From the NCBI GenBank assembly GCA_902799075.1, contig CADBYZ010000022.1, positions 1 to 59,988 of the forward strand: DNA of 59,988 nucleotides, written 5' to 3'. Source of the DNA: Oscillospiraceae bacterium. Its GTDB lineage: Bacteria > Bacillota > Clostridia > Oscillospirales > Oscillospiraceae. Positions within the stretch are counted from its first letter, which is position 1; each line of letters opens with the position of its first letter. The notes beneath the pieces were generated by a model that ran no database searches, had not been told where the DNA came from, and saw nothing but the letters and a program-made list of their open reading frames with translations. A program made the position numbers and the translations under genes. Shown here piece by piece: positions 42,588-50,527 of this stretch.

Positions 42588-43868
42588 ATGAAAAAGACCA
42601 TCGCAATGCTTCTGGTTCTGGTCATGGTGTTCGCGCTCTGCGGCACCGCCGCTTTCGCCGATGAACCCGAAGGAAAGGTTTTCAACATCTACGCGTGGAA
42701 CGAAGAGTTCAAGGGCTTCTTTGAGAAGTACTACACCGTTCCCGAAGGCGTCACTGTCAACTGGATCATCGTTCCCTCTGACAACGGCGCTTACCAGGAT
42801 GCTCTGGACGCAGCTCTGCTGAACCAGGCTGATGCCAAGGACGACGACAAGGTCGACATGTTCCTGGCCGAGGCTGACTACATCCTCAAGTACGTCGACT
42901 CCGACTTCACTCAGGACGTCACCGCCCTCGGCGTGAATGACTTCTCCAACGCTTACAAGTACACCGTCCAGGCCGCGACCGACGCAAACGGTGTTGTGAA
43001 GGGCGTCTCCTTCCAGTGCTGCCCCTCCGCTCTGATCTACCGCCGCTCCATCGCCAAGGACGTGCTCGGCACCGATGATCCCGCCGAGGTTCAGGCTGCT
43101 CTGTCCGATTGGGACAAGTTCAACGCTGTCGCTGCCGACGCCAAGGCCAAGGGCTACTACATGACCGCCTCCTTCGCCGAGACCTTCCGCCCCTTCTCCA
43201 ACAACTGCACCACTCCCTGGGTCGACGCTGACAACAATATCCAGATCGATCCCCAGATCGAAGCCTGGATGGCTCAGACCGACGAGTTCATCAAGAACGG
43301 CTACACCCTGACCGCCGGCGTGTGGGACGACGAAAAGAACGTCCAGATGTTCAAAGACGGCAAGACCATGTGCTTCTTCGGCCCGGCCTGGTACTTCAAC
43401 TTCTGCATGGGCAATGCTCAGGATCCCGACAAGGGCTGCTCCGGCGACTGGGCGATCTGCGAAGGCCCTGCTGCTCACTTCTGGGGCGGCACCTGGCTGC
43501 TCGCGCCTGCCGGCACCGATAACCCGACCATGCTCGCTGACGTGATGAACACCTTCATCAACAACGAGCCCAACTACGGCTCTGCCTTCCTGGGCGGCCA
43601 GAACGATGTCGCTGTCTTCTCCGAGATGACCGACAACATCGTTTGGGAGAACCACACCATTTATGACCAGCTCCTCAACGAGGGTCTGCAGAACAGCCTC
43701 CAGGAGTACTACCGCGGCTCCGTCGATCAGGACACCGCTATGGAGAACTTCTACCTCTACGTCAACGAGAAGTACCCCACCATCGTGACTCCGTGGCAAT
43801 CGCACAGCAAACCTTCCAGGGGCGAGGCAAATGCCTCGCCCCTTTTGAAATCAGATCGGAACGTATAA
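42588..43868 (+). CDS. Sugar ABC importer substrate-binding protein (family 1), C-terminally extended
   Basis: A 426-residue protein with signal peptide (MKKTIAMLLVLVMVFALCGT, AAFA/D) and the family 1 binding-protein fold (KVFNIYAWNEEFKGFFEKYY, GAYQDALDAALLNQ, GDWAICEGPAAHFWGGTWLL). The natural end is probably after PTIVTPW (about residue 403). The next codon is CAA (one transition from TAA), and 22 odd residues (SHSKPSRGEANASPLLKSDR) follow, whose DNA forms a terminator-like hairpin. So stop-codon loss is suspected. ATG 42588 follows GGAGGAAAA. It heads the importer with the two permeases downstream and lacks a lipobox. Confidence 0.88.
   Translation: MKKTIAMLLVLVMVFALCGTAAFADEPEGKVFNIYAWNEEFKGFFEKYYTVPEGVTVNWIIVPSDNGAYQDALDAALLNQADAKDDDKVDMFLAEADYILKYVDSDFTQDVTALGVNDFSNAYKYTVQAATDANGVVKGVSFQCCPSALIYRRSIAKDVLGTDDPAEVQAALSDWDKFNAVAADAKAKGYYMTASFAETFRPFSNNCTTPWVDADNNIQIDPQIEAWMAQTDEFIKNGYTLTAGVWDDEKNVQMFKDGKTMCFFGPAWYFNFCMGNAQDPDKGCSGDWAICEGPAAHFWGGTWLLAPAGTDNPTMLADVMNTFINNEPNYGSAFLGGQNDVAVFSEMTDNIVWENHTIYDQLLNEGLQNSLQEYYRGSVDQDTAMENFYLYVNEKYPTIVTPWQSHSKPSRGEANASPLLKSDRNV
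43818..43846 (+). terminator. Terminator-like hairpin inside the extended 3' end of the binding-protein gene
   Basis: GGGGCGAGGCA / TGCCTCGCCCC followed by TTTT. It lies within the last codons of the binding-protein gene, whereas intercistronic attenuators normally lie after the stop. Confidence 0.8.
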
Positions 43869-43934
43869 ACAGCCTGTACGCTGCGATGCGATTTTATTAA
43901 AGTATTTGAGAGAATTATCAGGGGGTATGCAACC

Positions 43935-44870
43935 GTGAACGAAAAGCAGCTGCGCCGCAACCAAAAGGGCGTATCGTATTCCAAATGGGGGTATCTGTTT
44001 ATCCTGCCCTTTTTCCTGGCGTACTTCATCTTTAACTTCGCGCCGCAGGTTCTGACCATTTACAACAGCTTCTTTGAGAACTACCGTGAGGGCCTCAAGC
44101 AGGTCGGTCCGAACTTCGTGGGCTTCGGCAACTACGTCAAGCTCTTCACGCCTGACAAGACCGGCACCATCAACATCCTCAAGTATACCGGCAACACCCT
44201 GGCCCTCTGGCTGCTGGGCGCAGTGCCGCAGATCCTGATTGCACTGCTGCTGGCGATCTTCTTCACCAGCTATCGCCTGAACATCAAGGGTCAGCAATTC
44301 TTCAAGACGGTTATCTACATGCCGAACCTCATCATGGCTTCCGCCTTCTCGATGCTCTTCTTCACCCTGTTTTCCAATGTCGGCCCTGTCAACCAGCTCA
44401 TCCAGGCCTGGGGTTGGAGCGATGTACCCATTGATTTCTTCGCCTACAAGGGCACGGTGCGCGGGCTGATCAGCACGATGAACTTTCTCATGTGGTTCGG
44501 CAACACCACGATACTCCTGATGGCAGGCATCATGGGCATCGACCAGGATCTGTTCGAGGCGGCGAACCTCGACGGCGCAAGCTCCGTGCAGACCTTCTTC
44601 CGGATCACGCTCCCGCTTCTGATGCCGATCCTCGTCTACACGGTCATTACCGCCATGATCGGCGGCCTGCAGATGTTCGATGTACCCCAGGTACTCACCA
44701 AGGGCAAGGGCATGCCTGACCGTACCTCCATGACGCTGGTCATGTACCTGAACAATTACCTCGGCGGCAGCAAGAACTACGGTATGTCCGGCGCGATTTC
44801 GGTCATCATCTTCATCGTCACCGGCATACTGAGCCTGTTTGTATTCCGTACGCTGAACAAGAAGGACTGA
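43935..44870 (+). CDS. Sugar ABC importer permease (UgpA/MalF-type)
   Basis: The 311-residue protein has six transmembrane segments and the EAA loop DQDLFEAANLDGASSVQTFF RITLPLLMP (shown in two pieces), typical of carbohydrate permeases of the first type. It starts at GTG 43935 after GGGGG, 66 nt past the binding-protein stop. It pairs with the following permease. No sugar ATPase (MsmX-type) gene is in the window; such ATPases are often shared and encoded elsewhere. Confidence 0.93.
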   Translation: MNEKQLRRNQKGVSYSKWGYLFILPFFLAYFIFNFAPQVLTIYNSFFENYREGLKQVGPNFVGFGNYVKLFTPDKTGTINILKYTGNTLALWLLGAVPQILIALLLAIFFTSYRLNIKGQQFFKTVIYMPNLIMASAFSMLFFTLFSNVGPVNQLIQAWGWSDVPIDFFAYKGTVRGLISTMNFLMWFGNTTILLMAGIMGIDQDLFEAANLDGASSVQTFFRITLPLLMPILVYTVITAMIGGLQMFDVPQVLTKGKGMPDRTSMTLVMYLNNYLGGSKNYGMSGAISVIIFIVTGILSLFVFRTLNKKD

Positions 44871-44885
44871 GGGAGGGAACAAAAG

Positions 44886-45758
44886 ATGAACGCTTTAACC
44901 CCAAAAGAGGCAAAAAGAGCCGTTATCCAGCTCACCGTGCTGCGAATCGTCGTTTATGTCATCCTGATTTTCCTGTCCGTCCTCTGCCTGTTCTCCTTTG
45001 TTATGCTGTTCATTAACGCCAGCCGCTCCAACGGCCAGCTCCAGGCGGGCTTCACGCTTATCCCGGGCGGGCATCTGATGGACAACCTCAAAAACGCCTG
45101 GACGGACAGCTCCATCAACATTCCCCGCGGCCTGCTGAACAGCTTCCTCGTGGCCTCTGCCACCGCCATTCTGACCACCTACTTCTCCGCCCTCACGGCC
45201 TATGGCTTTCAGGCATATGACTTCAAGGGCAAAAAAATCCTGTTTGGCTTCATCATGGCCATCATGGTCATCCCCACCCAGGTCTCCGCGTCCGGCTTCG
45301 TGCAGATCTGCTACAAATTCGGCCTGACCAACAACTATCTCGTGCTGATCCTGCCGGGCATCGCGGCTCCCATCGTGTTCTTCTACATCAAGCAGTACAT
45401 GGAATCCAACCTCCCCATGGAGATCGTGGACGCGGCGCGCGTGGACGGCTGCGGCGAGTTCCGCACCTTCAACACCATCATCCTCCCCATGCTCAAGCCC
45501 GCGCTGGCCGTGCAGCTCATCTTCTCCTTTGTCCAGTCCTGGAACAACTACTTCCTGCCCTCCCTGCTGCTGACCAAGGCGGAGAAGAAGACGGTGCCTA
45601 TTATGATTGCCCAGCTCCGTTCCGCGGACTACTCCAAGTTCGACATGGGCAAGGTGTACATGTTCATTCTGCTCGCCATCCTGCCGGTCCTGATCGTGTA
45701 CATCATCCTCTCCAAGTCCATCATCAAGGGCGTCACCGCCGGCTCCGTGAAGGGCTGA
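44886..45758 (+). CDS. Sugar ABC importer permease (UgpE/MalG-type)
   Basis: A 290-residue, six-helix protein with the EAA loop IVDAARVDGCGEFRTFNTII LPMLKP (two pieces), typical of the second sugar permease. It starts 15 nt after the first permease with GGAGGG upstream. Together with the binding protein it forms the importer; the likely substrate is a beta-glucan oligosaccharide, judged from the GH94 and GH5 neighbours. A terminator follows. Confidence 0.93.
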   Translation: MNALTPKEAKRAVIQLTVLRIVVYVILIFLSVLCLFSFVMLFINASRSNGQLQAGFTLIPGGHLMDNLKNAWTDSSINIPRGLLNSFLVASATAILTTYFSALTAYGFQAYDFKGKKILFGFIMAIMVIPTQVSASGFVQICYKFGLTNNYLVLILPGIAAPIVFFYIKQYMESNLPMEIVDAARVDGCGEFRTFNTIILPMLKPALAVQLIFSFVQSWNNYFLPSLLLTKAEKKTVPIMIAQLRSADYSKFDMGKVYMFILLAILPVLIVYIILSKSIIKGVTAGSVKG

Positions 45759-45779
45759 TACAACACACGAATATATATA

Positions 45780-45810
45780 AAAACGGCTCTCCGCAGGGAG
45801 GGCCGTTTTT
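45780..45810 (+). terminator. Intrinsic terminator/attenuator between the importer and GH5
   Basis: AAAACGGCTCTCC / GGGAGGGCCGTTTTT with a GCA loop. It lies between the second permease and the GH5 gene, 15 nt before the latter's start, so readthrough may feed GH5. Confidence 0.85.
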
Positions 45811-45825
45811 GGAAAGGAAATCACG

Positions 45826-46773
45826 ATGTTAAAAGAACTCGGTTTTCAGAAGGGCGTGAACCTCGGCGGCTGGTTTTCCCAGTGCGACTACTCGGAGGAC
45901 CGCCTGAACAATTTCATCACCGAGGCGGATTTTGAGAAGATCGCCGCCCTGGGCTTTGACCATGTCCGCATCCCCATCGACTATAACGTCATCCAGAACG
46001 CGGATCACACGATGAACGAGAGCGGCCTCAAGCGCATCGACGCGGCGCTGGCGCTCTGCGATAAATACTGCCTCAGGGCGGTGCTCGACCTGCATAAGAC
46101 GCCCGGCTACTCCTTTGACGCGGGCGAAAAAGAGGCGGGCTTCTTCGAGAGCGAGAGCTATCAGGAGCGCTTCTATGACATCTGGGAAACGCTCGCGGAG
46201 TGGTTTGGCGGTATGTCGGATCGCGTGGCCTTCGAGCTTCTCAATGAAGTGACCGAGGCCTGCTTCCTCCCCGCGTGGAAGCGCATCTCCCGCGAGTGCG
46301 TGCGCCGTATCCGCTGCTTTACGCCGGACACGATCATCCTGCTCGGCAGCTACAACTGGAACAGCGCCAGGACCGTCCCTGAGCTGGACTCGCCCTACGA
46401 CGACAAAATGGTATACAACTTCCACTTTTACGAGCCCCACGCTTTCACCCATCAGGGCGCTTACTGGATGCCGGAGCTGCAGGACAAGCGCTGTGCCTAC
46501 GCCGACTGCGGCGCGAGCGAGGCGTGGTTTGAGGACTTCCTCGCCCCTGCCATCAAAAAGGCGGAAGAGGAGCACTGCGAGCTCTACTGCGGAGAGTTCG
46601 GCGTCATCGACGTGGTGCCGCCCGAGGAAGCCGTCAAGTGGTTCCGTGACCTGCACAAGGTCTTTGCCCGTCACGGCATCGCCCACGCCATGTGGAGCTG
46701 GAAGCAGATGGACTTCGGCCTGATCGACGAACGCATGGACGGCGTGCGCGACGAGCTGCTGACGCTGCTGTAA
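45826..46773 (+). CDS. GH5 family beta-glucanase/glucosidase (intracellular)
   Basis: The 315-residue enzyme has the GH5 barrel: FQKGVNLGGWFSQCDY, FDHVRIPIDYN, VAFELLNEVTEA (acid/base Glu) and ELYCGEFGVID (nucleophile Glu), with WSWKQMDFGL near the end. There is no signal peptide, so it acts inside the cell on imported oligosaccharides, unlike secreted cellulases. It stands downstream of the sugar importer and near GH94, which supports a beta-glucan role. GH5 subfamily is not determined. GGAAAGGAAA lies upstream of the ATG. Confidence 0.92.
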   Translation: MLKELGFQKGVNLGGWFSQCDYSEDRLNNFITEADFEKIAALGFDHVRIPIDYNVIQNADHTMNESGLKRIDAALALCDKYCLRAVLDLHKTPGYSFDAGEKEAGFFESESYQERFYDIWETLAEWFGGMSDRVAFELLNEVTEACFLPAWKRISRECVRRIRCFTPDTIILLGSYNWNSARTVPELDSPYDDKMVYNFHFYEPHAFTHQGAYWMPELQDKRCAYADCGASEAWFEDFLAPAIKKAEEEHCELYCGEFGVIDVVPPEEAVKWFRDLHKVFARHGIAHAMWSWKQMDFGLIDERMDGVRDELLTLL

Positions 46774-46778
46774 CGAAC

Positions 46779-46807
46779 AAGGACGCGTTGAAAACGCGTC
46801 CTTATTG
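46779..46807. terminator. Terminator between convergent GH5 and LCP genes
   Basis: AAGGACGCGTT / AACGCGTCCTT, 11-bp stem with a 3-nt loop, followed by ATTGTTT. Confidence 0.85.
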
Positions 46808-46808
46808 T

Positions 46809-48080
46809 TTATCCCGCGCTCTTTAACTCCGTCAGCCAGTCGTCGTCCGTCGGCATGGCAAAAGGCGGCGGGGTGCTGTCGCTCTTTTTTCCGGGTGTTC
46901 CGGTGATCCACTCCTCCGGCGCGGGCGGGGCTTCCTCCTCCGGCTGCTCGATCAGCTCCTCGGGATAGATTTCCTCCTCTTCTGCTTCCGGTTCGGTCCT
47001 CCTGCCGAGGGAGAAGTAGGAGATGCCCTGAATGGTGGTCGTGCAGCAGACCTCGCCGCCGCGCAGATATACCAGGTCAAGCTGCCCCTCGCTCACGGGC
47101 TGGGCGTTGGGGTTGAGATCGTCGTTGATCATCTGGATCCAGTTGTACAGATCGAGAAAGGTGTAGCTCAGATCGTGCACATAGGACGGGGTGTTCGGCG
47201 CGGTGTAGAAGCGGATGTCCTCGCTGCGGCAGCGCAGGAGCTGACGGGCAAACCACGCCATGTTGGAGGCGGACATGTTGGTGTCCATGTTCTCTGCCAA
47301 AATCTGGACCACCTGGGGGATGTTCGGGATGCTGCCGAGCTGCAGGAATTGGTCCGCCGCGGCCTTGAGAAAATCGTGCTGGACCTTGATGCGGTCGAGG
47401 TCGCCGTTGACGTAGCCGCTGCGAAAGCGGCACAGCCACATGCACTGCTCGCCGTTCAAGAGCTGATAGCCCGGCTCCAGGTCGATGACAGGTCCGTCCT
47501 CGTAGTACATGCGCTGGGGCACATCGTACCAGATGCCGCCCAGGGCGTCCACCGCCTGCTCGAAGGCCTCGAGGCTGATGACCGCGTAGCAGTCCACGTC
47601 AAAACCCGTGAGCTTCTTCACATGCCGCCGCAGAGCCTCGCTGCCGTCGGCCCCGCTGTAGACCGCCGTCCAGTAGACGCTGTTTAATTTGCGGATGGGC
47701 GTGTCCACATTGATGAGCGTATCGCGCGGAAGGCTCACAAAGCTTGCCGTGTGCCGCACGGTGTCGAGCTTGCCGACCATGATGGTGTCGGTGTTGCCGG
47801 TGCCGTCGTCACTGCCGGCGAGCAAAATGGTGTAGACCCCGTCCTGCCGCTCGGTCTCAAAGGCGGTGCCCCGGTCCGGCGTCGGCGTTGGCGCGGCGGT
47901 GGGGGAGGAAGGCGCCTCGGCAGAGGGCTGCGGCTGGTTGACCTCCGTCAGCACCGGGTTTCCCTCCGCGATCTCCGGCGGCTTTTCCCAGAGAAAATAC
48001 GCCCCAACTGTCGCGGCGACCGCCGCCGCCGCGCTGCCGCCGATGATGCCCAGCCGCCGCAGCCATTTCTTCTTGTCCAT
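46809..48080 (-). CDS. LytR-CpsA-Psr (LCP) family protein
   Basis: The 423-residue protein has an N-terminal membrane anchor (about 10-28), a Pro/Thr-rich spacer (about 45-75) and an extracellular LCP domain (about 80-290): VYTILLAGSDDGTGNTDTIM, SFVSLPRDTLINV, LDALGGI-like VDALGGIWYDVP, and RFRSGYVNGDLDRIKVQHDFL, containing the Arg/Asp residues that bind the polyprenyl pyrophosphate. LCP enzymes attach wall polymers to peptidoglycan. The C-terminal tail (about 330-423) is acidic and Pro-rich. ATG 48080 follows GGCGGGAG. Confidence 0.92.
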   Translation of the reverse strand: MDKKKWLRRLGIIGGSAAAAVAATVGAYFLWEKPPEIAEGNPVLTEVNQPQPSAEAPSSPTAAPTPTPDRGTAFETERQDGVYTILLAGSDDGTGNTDTIMVGKLDTVRHTASFVSLPRDTLINVDTPIRKLNSVYWTAVYSGADGSEALRRHVKKLTGFDVDCYAVISLEAFEQAVDALGGIWYDVPQRMYYEDGPVIDLEPGYQLLNGEQCMWLCRFRSGYVNGDLDRIKVQHDFLKAAADQFLQLGSIPNIPQVVQILAENMDTNMSASNMAWFARQLLRCRSEDIRFYTAPNTPSYVHDLSYTFLDLYNWIQMINDDLNPNAQPVSEGQLDLVYLRGGEVCCTTTIQGISYFSLGRRTEPEAEEEEIYPEELIEQPEEEAPPAPEEWITGTPGKKSDSTPPPFAMPTDDDWLTELKSAG

Positions 48081-48293
48081 ACTCCCGCCTTTCCGTCCGC
48101 CGTAAGCGAGACGTTTTTGTATTATCACGCGGCCTTGCCGAGCCGCGTTTCCATTCACTCGGGAGTATTTCCCGAGCGCCGGGAAATCATACACATGCGC
48201 ACAAAAAACTTCAAATTTTCACAAAAGAGCTTTTTGCCCTTCGCCTCTTCCTGTTGGATTTTACCGAAATGACAGCACGCCCTGAAAACGGCA

Positions 48294-48322
48294 TTGACTT
48301 TAGCGCCAAAAAGTGCTAAAGT
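48294..48322 (+). promoter_or_regulatory. Promoter with overlapping inverted repeat, aromatic amino acid importer operon
   Basis: TTGACT (48294-48299), 17 nt, TAAAGT (48317-48322). CTTTAGC (48298-48304) and GCTAAAG (48315-48321) form perfect 7-bp arms covering the promoter, a possible repressor site. Confidence 0.7.
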
Positions 48323-48351
48323 ACAGCCATCACCAGAGAGGAGACGCTGTC

Positions 48352-48411
48352 ATGACCGGACGCCGCATTGCATACGCATACAGCTATGATTCCTATTATC
48401 GCCTTCGGTAA
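48352..48411 (+). CDS. Tyrosine-rich leader peptide
   Basis: A 19-residue peptide, MTGRRIAYAYSYDSYYRLR, encoded just after the promoter. It has five Tyr in nine positions (residues 8-16). A ribosome binding site GAGAGGAG (48336-48343) sits 8 nt before the ATG. The stop TAA (48409-48411) abuts the antiterminator arm. Codon-rich leaders of this kind sense the charged-tRNA level by ribosome pausing, here for tyrosine. The downstream genes encode an aromatic-type amino acid importer. Expression is not proven. Confidence 0.8.
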   Translation: MTGRRIAYAYSYDSYYRLR

Positions 48412-48500
48412 TAGCGGTTTGTGCTGCAAGAAAACGTTTGGTCAGGCTTCGATAACCGACAACGCGCCGCACAGACTGCTGTCTGAGCGGTTTTTTCTTT
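48411..48500 (+). ncRNA. Transcription attenuator: antiterminator and intrinsic terminator
   Basis: Terminator: CCGCACAGAC (48467-48476) and GTCTGAGCGG (48481-48490) form a stem with one mismatch, then TTTTTTC. Antiterminator: GCGGTTTGTGC (48414-48424) can pair over all 11 positions (two G-U) with GCACAGACTGC (48469-48479), which includes the 5' terminator arm, and can extend by three further pairs. A ribosome at the leader stop would mask the first arm and allow termination; stalling at Tyr codons leaves it free. Confidence 0.8.
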
Positions 48501-48558
48501 TGGGGTGATAAACGTACTTCCCACGGATCAAAAAACGAAAATAAAGGAGATCACGAAC

Positions 48559-49509
48559 ATGAAAAAGCTTCTCACTCTCGTTCTCGCGCTGACCATGGTC
48601 TTCGCGCTGGCGGCTCCCTCTGCCTTCGCCGCCGATTCCTACACCGTCGGCATCTGCCAGCTGGTGCAGCACCCCGCGCTCGACGCCGCCACCCAGGGTT
48701 TTAAAGACGCCCTGACCAAGACCCTCGGCGACAAGGTGACCTTCGTTGAGCAGAACGCCTCCGGCGACTCCGCCACCTGCGCGGTCATCTGCAACCAGTT
48801 CGTCTCTGATGAGGTCGATCTGATCATGGCCAACGCCACCCCCGCCCTGCTGGCCGCCCAGGCTGCCACCAACAAGATCCCCGTGCTCGGCACCTCCGTC
48901 ACCGACTACGCCTCCGCCCTTGACATCGACGACTGGAAGGGCAGCACCGGCACCAACATCTCCGGCACCTCCGACGGCGTCCCCGCCGCTGAGCTTGCAG
49001 CCGTTGTCAACGAGCTCTTCCCCGATGTCAAGAATGTCGGCCTGCTCTACTGCTCCGGCGAGCCCAACTCCAAGTTCCAGGCCGATGAGATCCGCCCCGT
49101 CCTTGAGAGCATGGGCTACAAGGTCACGGACTTCACTTTCGCTGACTCCAACGATGTTTCCGCCGTCACCAACAACGCCTGCGACGACTGCGACGTGCTT
49201 TACATCCCCACCGACAACACCGCCGCCTCCAACGCGGAGCTCATTAACAACGTGGCCCTGTCCAAGAAAGTTCCCATCGTCGCCGGTGAGGAGAACCTCT
49301 GCGCCGGCTGCGGCGTGGCTACCCTGTCCATCTCCTACTACGACCTCGGCACCGTCACCGGTGAGATGGCCGCAAAGATCCTCTCCGAGGGCGCCGATGT
49401 CTCCGCCATGGAGATCGAGTACGCTCCCTTTGCCAAGAAGTTCAACAAGACCAACTGCGACATTCTCGGCATCACCGTTCCCGAGGCCTACGAGGCCATC
49501 GCAGAGTAA
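48559..49509 (+). CDS. ABC substrate-binding protein, TrpX-type
   Basis: A 316-residue protein with signal peptide (MKKLLTLVLALTMVFALAAP, SAFA/A) and the ABC_sub_bind fold: YTVGICQLVQHPALDAATQG, NLCAGCGVATLSISYYDLG. This type is encoded with TrpYZ permease and ATPase genes in Firmicutes, and is linked with tryptophan or tyrosine uptake, often under a T-box. Here a Tyr leader attenuator controls the operon, so tyrosine is the best guess. AAAGGAG is 8-10 nt before the ATG. No lipobox is visible. Confidence 0.88.
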   Translation: MKKLLTLVLALTMVFALAAPSAFAADSYTVGICQLVQHPALDAATQGFKDALTKTLGDKVTFVEQNASGDSATCAVICNQFVSDEVDLIMANATPALLAAQAATNKIPVLGTSVTDYASALDIDDWKGSTGTNISGTSDGVPAAELAAVVNELFPDVKNVGLLYCSGEPNSKFQADEIRPVLESMGYKVTDFTFADSNDVSAVTNNACDDCDVLYIPTDNTAASNAELINNVALSKKVPIVAGEENLCAGCGVATLSISYYDLGTVTGEMAAKILSEGADVSAMEIEYAPFAKKFNKTNCDILGITVPEAYEAIAE

Positions 49510-49532
49510 TTTCTGAGTTCCCTGTAATCAAC

Positions 49533-49559
49533 GCCCCGGCGGGATTATCCTGCCGGGGC
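49533..49559 (+). other. Intercistronic hairpin without a T run
   Basis: GCCCCGGCGGGA / CCTGCCGGGGC between the binding protein and permease genes. It lacks a following T tract, so RNA stabilisation or processing is more likely than termination. Confidence 0.6.
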
Positions 49560-49578
49560 ATCAACTGAGGTGTATTCT

Positions 49579-50523
49579 GTGACTTTAACAAGCTATTTCG
49601 CTTCTCTGAACGTTTTAAAACTTTTCCGCAACATGCCCGGCGGCGTGTCCCAGGGCATCATCTGGGGCATCATGGCCCTGGGCATCTACATCACCTTCCG
49701 TCTGCTGGACGTGGCGGACCTGACGGTGGACGGCTCGTTCACCACCGGCGGCGCCGTGACCGTCATGCTGATCCTCGCGGGCTGGCCCGCGTGGGCGGCG
49801 CTGCTGATGGCCATGCTGGCGGGACTGCTCGCGGGTTTCGTGACCGGCATCCTGCACACCAAGCTCGGCATCCCCGCGATCCTTGCCGGTATCCTGACCC
49901 AGTTTTCCCTCTATTCCATCAACCTGCATATTATGGGCATGGCGGCCAACAAGGCCGTCAGCGTGGATAAATACCACCTGCTGCTCTCGTCCCGTAACAT
50001 CCCCGCCGCGATCCTGACGGGCATTATCATCGCCCTCGTGCTGATCTCCGTGATGTACTGGTACTTCGGCACGGAGCAGGGCTCCGCCATCCGCGCCACC
50101 GGCAATAACCCCGCCATGAGCCGCGCCCTCGGCATCAACATCGACAATATGAAGGTGCTGGGTCTTTCGCTCTCCAACGGCATCGTCGCCCTCTCCGGCG
50201 GCCTGCTTGCCCAGTATCAGGGCTTCGCGGATATCAACATGGGCCGCGGCGCCATCGTCATCGGCCTTGCCGCCGTCATCATCGGCGAGGTGGTGGGCGG
50301 CGCGATCCTCGGCAAGCACCTCAACTTCTACGGCACGCTGAGCTTCACGGTCGTGGGCGGCATCGTATACTATCTTGTCATCGTCATCGTCCTCTGGCTC
50401 AAGCTCAACTCCAACGACCTCAAGCTCTTTACCGCCATTGTCGTTGCGCTGTTCCTCGCGGTGCCCTATCTGCGCGGGCAGAAGAAGAGCTCCTTTGCCA
50501 AGCTCAAGAGGAAGGGGGCCTGA
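49579..50523 (+). CDS. ABC importer permease, TrpY-type (BPD_transp_2)
   Basis: The 314-residue membrane protein with about nine hydrophobic segments belongs to the branched-chain-type permease fold. Landmarks: LDVADLTVDGSFTTGGAVTV, RATGNNPAMSRALGINID and NGIVALSGGLLAQYQGFADI. The start is GTG 49579 after GAGGTG; another GTG at 49570 is within the binding site. It partners the TrpX-like protein upstream and the ATPase downstream. Confidence 0.92.
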   Translation: MTLTSYFASLNVLKLFRNMPGGVSQGIIWGIMALGIYITFRLLDVADLTVDGSFTTGGAVTVMLILAGWPAWAALLMAMLAGLLAGFVTGILHTKLGIPAILAGILTQFSLYSINLHIMGMAANKAVSVDKYHLLLSSRNIPAAILTGIIIALVLISVMYWYFGTEQGSAIRATGNNPAMSRALGINIDNMKVLGLSLSNGIVALSGGLLAQYQGFADINMGRGAIVIGLAAVIIGEVVGGAILGKHLNFYGTLSFTVVGGIVYYLVIVIVLWLKLNSNDLKLFTAIVVALFLAVPYLRGQKKSSFAKLKRKGA

Positions 50524-50527
50524 AGCG

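Noticed and set aside
48298-48321. CIRCE (HrcA) operator
   Set aside because: The outer bases resemble CIRCE, but the arms are shorter and the spacing (10 nt) does not fit the 9-bp arms with 9-nt spacer; the downstream genes are not chaperones.
48411-48500. T-box leader upstream of the TrpXYZ-type operon
   Set aside because: The TGGN T-box core and stem I features seen in the other two leaders are absent; the leader peptide and the competing hairpins explain the region better.
49533-49559. Transcription terminator between TrpX-like and TrpY-like genes
   Set aside because: The hairpin is strong but has no T run and the operon clearly continues.
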